Both the position numbers and the translations under genes were made by a program. Below are positions 54,974-62,568 of a stretch of 64,000 nt of DNA, piece by piece. Position 1 is the stretch's first letter; every line of letters begins with the position of its first letter. The DNA comes from Methylopumilus sp003533095 (GTDB lineage Bacteria > Pseudomonadota > Gammaproteobacteria > Burkholderiales > Methylophilaceae), in contig CAXBPZ010000001.1 in NCBI GenBank assembly GCA_963977845.1, forward strand, positions 62,001 through 126,000, written 5' to 3'. Below the pieces are notes generated by a model that worked only from the letters and a program-made list of their open reading frames with translations, ran no database searches and was not told the origin of the DNA.

Positions 54974-55617
54974 AGAAACTGCGGATTAAAAAACTCTCGA
55001 TTGCTTTTGATATTCATGATTCTTTCAACCAAAAGGTCAATAGCATTTTTATCTTTAAGGATATTTAAATTTTCATTATTAAGAATTAAGACAGGGGAGT
55101 GGTCATAGTCGTGGAAAAATTGGCTATATGACTCTGCAATATTTTCAAGGTATTCAGTTGAAATATTCATTTCGAAATCAATGCTTCTTTCCTTAATTCT
55201 TTTTTCTAATGTTTCTATAGATGTTTGGATATAAATAATGAGATCCGGTTTAGGTGCTTTTAGCTGCAAGTATGAAAAGATTTGATGGTAGAGATTAAAT
55301 TCTTCTGCATCTAAATTAATTTTTGCAAAGATGGGATCTTTCTCAAGAAAAAAGTCTGCAATAGTTGATTCCTTAAACTTATCTTTTTGCCCAATTTTTT
55401 TTATTTGATCAGCTCTTTGGAAAAGAAAAAATAATTGAGTAGATAAGGCATATCGTTTCATGTCTCCATAAAATTTAGGCAAGAAAGGATTTTTTTCAGC
55501 TTTTTCACTTAGAAAGTTCACTGAAAATCGATCAGCTAAAATTTTTGCAAGTGTGGATTTTCCAGAGCCAATTGGGCCCTCAACAACAATATAGGGAAAT
55601 TTATCAAAAATATTCAT
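54970..55617 (-). CDS. Deoxynucleoside kinase family protein
   Basis: 215 residues of the dAK/dGK/dCK family that phosphorylates deoxynucleosides. VEGPIGSGKSTLAKIL is the P-loop, SEKAEKNPFLPKFY binds the base, and KRIKERSIDFEMN is the lid region. The sequence resembles proteins found between folK and panB in many Betaproteobacteria, where the exact nucleoside preference is untested. It overlaps both neighbours by four bases. Confidence 0.88.
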   Translation of the reverse strand: MNIFDKFPYIVVEGPIGSGKSTLAKILADRFSVNFLSEKAEKNPFLPKFYGDMKRYALSTQLFFLFQRADQIKKIGQKDKFKESTIADFFLEKDPIFAKINLDAEEFNLYHQIFSYLQLKAPKPDLIIYIQTSIETLEKRIKERSIDFEMNISTEYLENIAESYSQFFHDYDHSPVLILNNENLNILKDKNAIDLLVERIMNIKSNREFFNPQFL

Positions 55618-56099
55618 AAGGTTATGCGCTTGGCAATTTTAGGATCAAGCTCTTTGGCTATTTTAGCGATATCTCCTATAAGGGGAATAGTAATATTTTC
55701 ATCAATTTCTTGCAGAGGAAAAATTACAAAAGCTCGCTCATGCATTCTTGGGTGAGGAATAGTGAGTTCTGTGCTATTTAGTCTTACATCTCCATAAAGA
55801 AGGATATCTAAGTCGAGGGTTCTTGGAGCATTTGGAAATGAACGCTCTCTTTTGTGTAAATATTCTATCTTTTGAAGCTCTGATAAAAGCTCATGTGGAC
55901 TGAGTTCTGTTTCAATCAAGACAACGGCATTTATATAATCAGGTTGATCTGAATAACCTGAAGGTATGGTGGAATAACAACTTGATTTCTTCAAAAGCCT
56001 ACTTTTTGGCATACTTTCAATTTCATTGAATGCAGCCATGACTTGATTCAGTGGATTGAGAAGATTACTTCCTAGAGCAATGTATGCTAGAACGCTCAT
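55614..56099 (-). CDS. folK: 2-amino-4-hydroxy-6-hydroxymethyldihydropteridine pyrophosphokinase
   Basis: Activates the pterin for folate synthesis. 161 residues. AYIALGSNLLNPLNQV, YSDQPDYINAVVLIET and RERSFPNAPRTLDLDILLYGD hold the ATP, pterin and two metal-binding Asp residues. Folate links it to panB, which needs methylene-tetrahydrofolate. Confidence 0.96.
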   Translation of the reverse strand: MSVLAYIALGSNLLNPLNQVMAAFNEIESMPKSRLLKKSSCYSTIPSGYSDQPDYINAVVLIETELSPHELLSELQKIEYLHKRERSFPNAPRTLDLDILLYGDVRLNSTELTIPHPRMHERAFVIFPLQEIDENITIPLIGDIAKIAKELDPKIAKRITL

Positions 56100-56105
56100 C
56101 TTAGG

Positions 56106-57368
56106 TCATTTGCGGGAAAGTTCTTTTACCATCAATGATTTTTCATGATGATCAGCATCAATAAAATCTGTCCACCATATACCAATACTGTGATCGAGCT
56201 CGTTAGATTGACATCTCAATAACATAAAATCATAAGCGGCTCTGAATCTTGGGTGAAGTAATAATCGATATATTTTTTTTGGCGATTGATTTTCAAAACG
56301 AGGTTGCAATCGCCATATTTCCTTCATCGTTATGGTAAAACGTTTATGAATAGGAAAGAGTTTAATTTGTTTTTCGATGACTTCATCAATAGCTTGGTTA
56401 AGACCCGCAATAGAATGTTTAAGCTCAATTTTATATTGATCCCATAATTGAACAACCTGATGCCACAGTAAAAAAGAAAATAAGAAGCTTGGATTACAAG
56501 ACTTATCTTGATTAATTCTTAAATCTGTATTTTTGAGACCATTTGAGATAAAAAGATTAATCTCTTTTGATTCAGTTTTTGGGGATAAAAAAAACTGTGA
56601 GTATATTTCCTCGTCGCATAGGACTTTGTAGCTATTAAGTGCGTGACCTGTTAGGAAAAATTTAATAACCTCATCAAATAATCTTGAATGTGGGATCTCA
56701 TGAAGTAAAGGTATAATTTTTTTGATAGGGCTTCTTGAGGTGCTATTAAGTGACATATTAAGTTTTGCGCACACACGGAATGCTCTTAATATCCGAATGG
56801 GGTCTTCTCGATAGCGCTTTTCTGCATCTCCAATAATCCGAATAATGCCATGCTTAAGATCTTTAAGCCCATCATGAAAATCTACAAGTTTATGATGCGT
56901 CGGACTATAAAACATCGCATTGATGGTAAAGTCGCGTCGCATTGCATCTTCTTCTATGGTCCCAAAGTGGTTATCGTCTTTAATGACCGAGCCGTCAGCT
57001 TGGGCAATAACTTTTTGTTGAGAGCGGTATGTCGAGACTTCAATCACTTCTCGCCCGTAAATTACATGTACTAATTGAAACCGCCTACCAATCATTCTGG
57101 AGCGTCGGAATAAATGATGTATTTGATCAGGAGTGGCATTTGTAACCACATCAAAATCTTTAGGTTTAATTCCAAAAAGAAGATCCCGTACAGCACCACC
57201 TACAAGATAAGCTTCAAAGCCGTTATCTTCTAACACTTCTATAGTTTTTATTGCGTGGAGACTTATTAGACTAATATCGATTTTTTTAAAATCGATTTCA
57301 AAATTAGATTTTTTAGTTTTTTTAAATTTTTTAAAAAAGGCTTTAAGTATAGGAGGAGCGGATGACAT
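56106..57368 (-). CDS. pcnB: Poly(A) polymerase I
   Basis: Adds A tails that mark RNA for decay. 420 residues, nucleotidyltransferase superfamily. AYLVGGAVRDLLFGIKPKDF and DVVTNATPDQIHHLFRRSR form the catalytic site with the two Asp (DFDV), and RRDFTINAMFYSP and DPIRILRAFRVCAKLN follow. Leu/Lys-rich extensions and length point to pcnB rather than the CCA enzyme. All four tRNAs here encode CCA. Confidence 0.93.
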   Translation of the reverse strand: MSSAPPILKAFFKKFKKTKKSNFEIDFKKIDISLISLHAIKTIEVLEDNGFEAYLVGGAVRDLLFGIKPKDFDVVTNATPDQIHHLFRRSRMIGRRFQLVHVIYGREVIEVSTYRSQQKVIAQADGSVIKDDNHFGTIEEDAMRRDFTINAMFYSPTHHKLVDFHDGLKDLKHGIIRIIGDAEKRYREDPIRILRAFRVCAKLNMSLNSTSRSPIKKIIPLLHEIPHSRLFDEVIKFFLTGHALNSYKVLCDEEIYSQFFLSPKTESKEINLFISNGLKNTDLRINQDKSCNPSFLFSFLLWHQVVQLWDQYKIELKHSIAGLNQAIDEVIEKQIKLFPIHKRFTITMKEIWRLQPRFENQSPKKIYRLLLHPRFRAAYDFMLLRCQSNELDHSIGIWWTDFIDADHHEKSLMVKELSRK

Positions 57369-57383
57369 TAATGGTAATCTAAA

Positions 57384-57932
57384 TTAGCTAATATTTTTTT
57401 TCCAAAAAACATCTTTAACTTTTTTATGTTTATTAATTACTCTAGCCAATACAAACAGTAAATCTGAAAGTCGATTTATATACTGAAGCGAAAAAGCATT
57501 AATAGGATCTTTAGAGTTAAGTTTAAAAATAGTTTGCTCAGTTCTTCTGCAAATAGTTCTTGCCATATGACAAAACGCTGCAGCCCTTGAGCCTCCTGGG
57601 AGTATAAATTCTTTCAAAGGAGGCAAGTTTTTATTATATGAAGTGATAATTTCTTCTAATTCGAGAACATCGTTTTTTTGGATAATTTTGTGTCCAGGCA
57701 TGGAAATTTCACCACCTAGATTAAATAAATGATGTTGTATCACAGTTAAAACTTTATTAATTTTAGGTGGAAGATTTTCGGTAAGCATAAGACCAATCAT
57801 CGAATTAAGCTCATCGATTGCGCCCAGTGCAACAATACGATCACTATATTTCTTAGTTTTTGAGCCATCGCCTAGGCCAGTAGATCCTTTGTCGCCACTT
57901 CTGGTAAATATTTTTGATAAACGGTAACCCAT
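57384..57932 (-). CDS. PduO-type cob(I)alamin adenosyltransferase
   Basis: Makes adenosylcobalamin from cob(I)alamin and ATP. I start at ATG 57932 (182 residues, MGYRLSKIFTRSGDKG) because AGAGGA lies just upstream; an in-frame ATG at 57974 would add 14 residues. FTRSGDKGSTGLGDG binds ATP, VALGAIDELNSMIG and LPGGSRAAAFCHMARTICRR complete the active site. No other B12 gene is visible here. Confidence 0.92.
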   Translation of the reverse strand: MGYRLSKIFTRSGDKGSTGLGDGSKTKKYSDRIVALGAIDELNSMIGLMLTENLPPKINKVLTVIQHHLFNLGGEISMPGHKIIQKNDVLELEEIITSYNKNLPPLKEFILPGGSRAAAFCHMARTICRRTEQTIFKLNSKDPINAFSLQYINRLSDLLFVLARVINKHKKVKDVFWKKNIS

Positions 57933-58010
57933 GATTTTCCTCTCCAATCTATTGTACATTAAGCTAACTATCATCTATATTTAGATTTGAATAAAACTTA
58001 CATTAAGCAC

Positions 58011-58820
58011 ATGTTGCCATCTCAAAATAATCCTATTGGTGTGATTGACTCTGGAGTAGGGGGTATTTCGGTGCTCAAGTGTATAAGAGCGCATCTTCCT
58101 CATGAAAATTTAATCTATGTTGCAGATTCAAAGTTTGCACCTTATGGAGAAAAATCAAACGAAGAAATTACAGGTCGTGTTTTAACCATCTTTGATTTTT
58201 TAAATACACAAGGAGTAAAAGCAGTTGTTGTAGCGTGCAATACAGCGACAGCCGCATCAATTCAGATAGTGAGAGATAAATTTAATTACCCCATTATCGG
58301 TATGGAGCCAGCAGTCAAGCCTGCTTCGTTGATATCAAAAAATAAAGTAGTTGGAATATTAGCTACCTCAGGCACTTTGTTGAGTGCAAAATTTTCAGCG
58401 CTGTTAGGGCATCATAGTAATGACATTCATTTTGTTACACAGCCATGTTTTGGTTTAGTTGAGCTTGTTGAGCAAGGCGATTTGGAGAGTTCGGCGCTTA
58501 CTACGCTATTAAAAAAGTACATTGACCCTCTTTTAAAAGAAGGTATTGATACCTTGGTATTAGGATGTACACATTATTCTTTTATAAAACCTGTAATTCA
58601 GAAATTAATGCCAGACCATATTAAGATTGTAGAGACAGGAGATGCTGTAGCGAATTATTTAAAACACGTATTAATAGAAAAGCATTTAATAAATCAGAAT
58701 ACCGCGAAAGGAACAACTGATTTTTGGACTAATAGTCTAGATCAAAATGCTGTCAATGTAATTGCAAAACTTTGGGGTGGTGATCCAAAAAGTTTTAATT
58801 TCAAAGGTCTTTGGATCTAA
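58011..58820 (+). CDS. murI: Glutamate racemase
   Basis: Supplies D-glutamate for peptidoglycan. 269 residues from the ATG at 58011; a TTG at 57987 would add eight residues. IGVIDSGVGGISVLK is the N-terminal signature, VVACNTATAAS holds the first catalytic Cys and VLGCTHYSFI the second. It is followed, one base later on the other strand, by the zf-CHCC gene. Confidence 0.95.
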   Translation: MLPSQNNPIGVIDSGVGGISVLKCIRAHLPHENLIYVADSKFAPYGEKSNEEITGRVLTIFDFLNTQGVKAVVVACNTATAASIQIVRDKFNYPIIGMEPAVKPASLISKNKVVGILATSGTLLSAKFSALLGHHSNDIHFVTQPCFGLVELVEQGDLESSALTTLLKKYIDPLLKEGIDTLVLGCTHYSFIKPVIQKLMPDHIKIVETGDAVANYLKHVLIEKHLINQNTAKGTTDFWTNSLDQNAVNVIAKLWGGDPKSFNFKGLWI

Positions 58821-58821
58821 T

Positions 58822-58983
58822 TTATTTCAGTTTATACTTTGCGCCACAATAGGGACATGACGCTACTCCTGTTTTTGTAATATCTAAAAATACTCTTGGG
58901 TGAGATGAAAATAAATTTTCTTTTTGCGTGGGACAAAACAAAGGAAGATTTTTTTGATCTACATTTATAATTTTATTATCCAT
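58822..58983 (-). CDS. zf-CHCC domain small zinc protein
   Basis: 53 residues. Cys17, His28, Cys43 and Cys46 (FCPTQK, SSHPRVFLDI, SCPYCGAKYKL) form the zf-CHCC pattern shared with the mitochondrial complex I subunit NDUFS6. The bacterial role is uncertain. It starts three bases after ilvE, an arrangement familiar from Betaproteobacteria, so the two are likely co-transcribed. Confidence 0.85.
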   Translation of the reverse strand: MDNKIINVDQKNLPLFCPTQKENLFSSHPRVFLDITKTGVASCPYCGAKYKLK

Positions 58984-58986
58984 GTT

Positions 58987-59919
58987 TTAAACGTAGGTAA
59001 GCCAGTCTGCATATTTTTTTGATTTTCCTGTAACTGCATCAAAATAAATATTTTGTAATTCTTTAGTAATTTCTCCACGATGACCTTTGCCGATTGTTCT
59101 TCTATCTAATTCTCTAATCGGCGTGACTTCAGCAGCTGTGCCTGTAAAAAAAGCTTCATCAGCAGTATAGACTTCATCTCTTGTAATTCTTTTTTCGATG
59201 ACTGGTATTTTTAAATCATTTGCAATCTGAATAATTGTATCGCGAGTGATACCTTCTAATGCGCTTGTGAGATCAGGCGTAATTAATTTGTTATGTTTGA
59301 CAATAAATATATTTTCACCTGACCCTTCAGTAACAAAGCCATTTACATCGAGGAGTAGGGCTTCATCGTAGCCATCTTGATTTGCTTCTTGATGAGCTAG
59401 AATTGAATTCATATAGTTACCATTTGCTTTAGCTTTACACATGGTGATGTTGACATGATGCCTTGAAAAAGAAGATGTTTTTACGCGAATGCCATTTTCA
59501 AGAGCCTCCTTGCCCATATATGCACCCCATTCCCATGCTGCAACAATGATATGAGTTGATAGAGTTTTTGCTGAAATGCCCATAGCTTCGGCACCATAAA
59601 ATGCCATGGGTCTAATGTAAGCGGATTCAAGCTTGTTTTCTTTAACCGCCTTCTTATGAGCATCCATAATGACATTTTTGTCATAAGGCATTTTCATTCC
59701 AAGAATATGCGCAGAATTAAAGAGTCGATCCGTATGTTCTTTTAGCCTAAAGATAGCCGTACCTTGACTTGTTTTGTAGGCCCTCACTCCTTCAAAGACA
59801 CCCATACCATAGTGAAGTGTGTGAGTGAGGACATGAGTCTTCGCTTCACGCCATGGCGTCATTTTATTATCAAACCAAATGTGTCCGTCACGGTCTTCCA
59901 TTGATGTTGGGATTGCCAT
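58987..59919 (-). CDS. ilvE: Branched-chain amino acid aminotransferase
   Basis: Last step of leucine, isoleucine and valine synthesis; PLP enzyme of fold type IV. 310 residues. The Schiff-base Lys164 is in CKAKANGNYMNS, GMGVFEGVRAY is at the N-terminus, and EGSGENIFIVKHNKLITP binds PLP phosphate. It complements leuA at 33 kb. Confidence 0.96.
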   Translation of the reverse strand: MAIPTSMEDRDGHIWFDNKMTPWREAKTHVLTHTLHYGMGVFEGVRAYKTSQGTAIFRLKEHTDRLFNSAHILGMKMPYDKNVIMDAHKKAVKENKLESAYIRPMAFYGAEAMGISAKTLSTHIIVAAWEWGAYMGKEALENGIRVKTSSFSRHHVNITMCKAKANGNYMNSILAHQEANQDGYDEALLLDVNGFVTEGSGENIFIVKHNKLITPDLTSALEGITRDTIIQIANDLKIPVIEKRITRDEVYTADEAFFTGTAAEVTPIRELDRRTIGKGHRGEITKELQNIYFDAVTGKSKKYADWLTYV

Positions 59920-59964
59920 AGTTTTCCTTAAAATTGGTAAATCTTTGTTAGCTTTCTTATGGGC

Positions 59965-59992
59965 TTATTGCCATTTATTGACATGATAAAAT
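59965..59992 (+). promoter_or_regulatory. Putative promoter of the SCO gene
   Basis: TTATTG (59965-59970), 16-base spacer, TAAAAT (59987-59992) preceded by TGA (extended -10). It is 27 bases before the ATG. Confidence 0.4.
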
Positions 59993-60018
59993 GAATCGCT
60001 TTTATTGAGAAATATATT

Positions 60019-60594
60019 ATGAAAAAAATTACACTTTTATTTTTAATCTTTATTTGTCTTGTCTCTTGTCAAAAAGCGCATGAAGAGAGTTTTACAGGTA
60101 CCGATATAAGCTCAGCGCCTATGAATACGTCTTTTAAATTAAGAGATTTTAACGGGCATACACGGACTTTAGAAGAATTTAAAGGAAAAGTGGTCGTGCT
60201 TTTTTTTGGATTTACGCATTGCCCAGATATATGTCCTACAACCATGACCGATCTTAAAAAAACAATGAATTTACTAAAAGATAAGTCTTCGGGCGTACAA
60301 GTTATTTTTATTACGCTAGATCCAGGTCGCGATACTGAGGAAGTCTTGAAAAAATTTATTCCAACATTTAATAGTTCTTTTCTTGGTCTTACTGGTTCAG
60401 CAAGCGAAATTGATAAAGTTGCAACTCAATTTAAGATTTTTTATGAAAAGGTAAATAACGAGAGTAAAGCAGGCTATACAATTGATCATAGCGCAGGTTT
60501 ATATGTCATCGATAAGAACGGAAACATTAAACTTCACATAAGCAACGGAGAAAAGCCTGAAGACATTGCGAGTGACCTCGCAAAACTGATTTAA
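60019..60594 (+). CDS. SCO1/SenC family copper-binding lipoprotein
   Basis: Thioredoxin-fold protein for assembly of the copper site of cytochrome c oxidase or for periplasmic thiol/copper handling. 191 residues. Lipobox LVSC (Cys17). The copper ligands are Cys68 and Cys72 (THCPDICPTTM) and His157 (YTIDHSAGLYV), all present. No oxidase gene is adjacent. Its stop interlocks with the next gene's stop in TTAA. Confidence 0.93.
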   Translation: MKKITLLFLIFICLVSCQKAHEESFTGTDISSAPMNTSFKLRDFNGHTRTLEEFKGKVVVLFFGFTHCPDICPTTMTDLKKTMNLLKDKSSGVQVIFITLDPGRDTEEVLKKFIPTFNSSFLGLTGSASEIDKVATQFKIFYEKVNNESKAGYTIDHSAGLYVIDKNGNIKLHISNGEKPEDIASDLAKLI

Positions 60595-61313
60595 CCAATA
60601 AGGTATAAGTCGCTTGAGAGTGTTTTAAGTTCTTTTTCTGATGAGCGGTATTCAGGAAGTACTTTTTCTACTTCCTCCCAAAAGCGATTCGAATGATTCA
60701 TCTCTTTCAAGTGAGCTAGCTCGTGGCAGATTACATAATTAATAATATGAGGAGGTGCTTGAATAAGCCTCCAATTAAGTCTTATCTCTTTTTTAGAGTT
60801 ACAACTTCCCCATCGAGATTTTGCATTTGATAAGTAAACATCTGAGGGGTGTACATTCAATTTCACGCTAAATACTTCCACCCTTCGCACAAAATCTCTC
60901 AACGCCTTTTCTTTCAACCATTTTGAAACAAGTTTTGCTGAGTGAATTTGATCATTAACGCGATTTGTATTGACATGCAATATATCTTTATCTTGAAGAA
61001 CAGAATTTGTTTTACTTGCCTTAAGACTCAGGATCACTTTATTTCCCAAAATATGAATTAATTCACCTGTTTTCCAATTAATTTTCTTTTTCTTGCTTAA
61101 TTGAAGGGAAAGTTTCTCTTGAATCCAGTCAAGCTTTGGCGCAATAAGTTCTTCAATGCGAGATCTAGGGATAAGAATTGGCGCGTGAATGACAAGCCCA
61201 TCATGATCAACTTTTAAACCAATTGTTCTTCGATTTCTTCTTTTTAAGAGGTATTTAATTTTTTTACCGCTAGGTAAAAATAGCTCAAGATTGGTAGGTT
61301 TTAAATTAATCAT
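60591..61313 (-). CDS. YgjP-like metallopeptidase-fold protein (DUF45)
   Basis: 240 residues. The zinc motif HELAH is in INYVICHELAHLKEMNHSNRFW, and RWGSCNSKKEIRLNWRLIQAP is the preceding family block. The E. coli relative YgjP is reported to act on UTP, while the fold resembles WLM/SprT peptidases, so the activity here is open. The start overlaps the plsC stop by eight bases. Confidence 0.88.
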   Translation of the reverse strand: MINLKPTNLELFLPSGKKIKYLLKRRNRRTIGLKVDHDGLVIHAPILIPRSRIEELIAPKLDWIQEKLSLQLSKKKKINWKTGELIHILGNKVILSLKASKTNSVLQDKDILHVNTNRVNDQIHSAKLVSKWLKEKALRDFVRRVEVFSVKLNVHPSDVYLSNAKSRWGSCNSKKEIRLNWRLIQAPPHIINYVICHELAHLKEMNHSNRFWEEVEKVLPEYRSSEKELKTLSSDLYLIG

Positions 61314-62013
61314 TTAAATGTAAAACCTCTTTTTCAATCCAATTTTCAGTAAGCTTAATAATTTCATCAGGCGCTTTATTCTTGACATCAATAGGTTCGC
61401 CAATGCTCACTTGAATTGTTCCAGGTTTTTTAAGAATTGAATTTTTTGGCCAAAATAAACCTGCGTTATGAGCAACAGGAATAACTTGCGTATTAGTTTT
61501 TGAAGCAACCCAGGCTCCGCCAATATGATATTTGCCTTTATGTCCTGGCTGCGTTCTTGTGCCTTCGGGAAACATGACAATCCAAAAACCTTTTTTAAGT
61601 CGATCGAGACCTTGGATAAGAATTTGTTCTAGAGATTTTCGTCCTGCTTTGCGATTAATGGCAATCGGTGAAGTCATAGCTAAACCCCACCCAAAAAATG
61701 GAACCCACAATAACTCTCGTTTAAGAACCCAAACTTGTGGAGGAAAGATTTTCTGAAAGGCAAGCGTTTCCCATGCTGATTGATGTTTGGAAAGTACAAT
61801 CGATGCTGTAGAACCTATGTTTTGCTCCCCTTTGACAACAAAATTTAGATTACAGGAAATTCGAAGCCAATATAGCATTGTTTTAGCCCAAATTGAAATA
61901 AATTTATATCGTGCGACAGGGGGAAACGGAAATGTAAGAAGAGATACCAAGGTGAATGGAATAGTAAAAATCCACATACCAACTAGAAAAATAATGGATC
62001 TTAAATAAAGCAT
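61306..62013 (-). CDS. plsC: 1-acyl-sn-glycerol-3-phosphate acyltransferase
   Basis: Adds the second acyl chain to make phosphatidic acid at the inner membrane. 235 residues with one or two N-terminal hydrophobic helices. The catalytic motif is H-x4-E (SKHQSAWETLAF) in place of the common H-x4-D. GWGLAMTSPIAINRKAG and VMFPEGTRTQPG are the second and third motifs. It lies after gmhB with a nine-base gap. Confidence 0.92.
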   Translation of the reverse strand: MLYLRSIIFLVGMWIFTIPFTLVSLLTFPFPPVARYKFISIWAKTMLYWLRISCNLNFVVKGEQNIGSTASIVLSKHQSAWETLAFQKIFPPQVWVLKRELLWVPFFGWGLAMTSPIAINRKAGRKSLEQILIQGLDRLKKGFWIVMFPEGTRTQPGHKGKYHIGGAWVASKTNTQVIPVAHNAGLFWPKNSILKKPGTIQVSIGEPIDVKNKAPDEIIKLTENWIEKEVLHLND

Positions 62014-62022
62014 TATTTTAAG

Positions 62023-62565
62023 TTAAGCGTACTCCGTAATAATTCTTTGTGTCGCATCAGCGAGATTTTCACAGATCCAAGTGTTTTTGGGTAGCCCACC
62101 TTTACTAAGCGTCTCTTCACCCTTGCCTGTTTTAACAAGTATAGGTTGCGCGCCAACTGCATCAAAGGCTTGAAGATCTCTTAGGGAGTCTCCTATAGCT
62201 GGCACTTTTTTTAAATCAATCGCGAATCTATGAGCAATTTCTTTTAACATGCCTGGTTTTGGTTTGCGGCATTCGCAATTCTCTTCTGCTCTGTGAGGAC
62301 AAAAAAAGATAGCATCAATATGCCCACCCTGTTGTGAGAGTAATTTAAACATTTTTTCATGAATAAGATTGAGTGTTGATACATCAAATAAACCTCGGCT
62401 AATTCCTGATTGGTTAGTTGCTATAACAACTTTAAAATTAGATTGGTTTAAGAGTGCAATTGATTCTAGGCTATCTTGAATTGGAATCCATTCATTAGGC
62501 GTTTTAATAAAATTTACGCTATCTTCATTAATTACGCCATCTCTATCTAGAATGACTAATTTCAT
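62023..62565 (-). CDS. gmhB: D-glycero-beta-D-manno-heptose-1,7-bisphosphate 7-phosphatase
   Basis: HAD phosphatase for the ADP-heptose used in LPS inner core. 180 residues. LDRDGVINEDSVNFIK carries the nucleophile Asp, VIATNQSGISRGLF is motif II, and CPHRAEENCECRKPKPG is the zinc-binding loop specific to GmhB. It starts three bases after glyS, a standard glyS-gmhB-plsC order. Confidence 0.95.
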   Translation of the reverse strand: MKLVILDRDGVINEDSVNFIKTPNEWIPIQDSLESIALLNQSNFKVVIATNQSGISRGLFDVSTLNLIHEKMFKLLSQQGGHIDAIFFCPHRAEENCECRKPKPGMLKEIAHRFAIDLKKVPAIGDSLRDLQAFDAVGAQPILVKTGKGEETLSKGGLPKNTWICENLADATQRIITEYA

Positions 62566-62568
62566 AAT

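Noticed and set aside
61306..62013. Loss of the catalytic Asp in PlsC (H-x4-E instead of H-x4-D)
   Set aside because: Glu conserves the charge, the other motifs are intact, and I recall KHQSAWET in other betaproteobacterial PlsC proteins.
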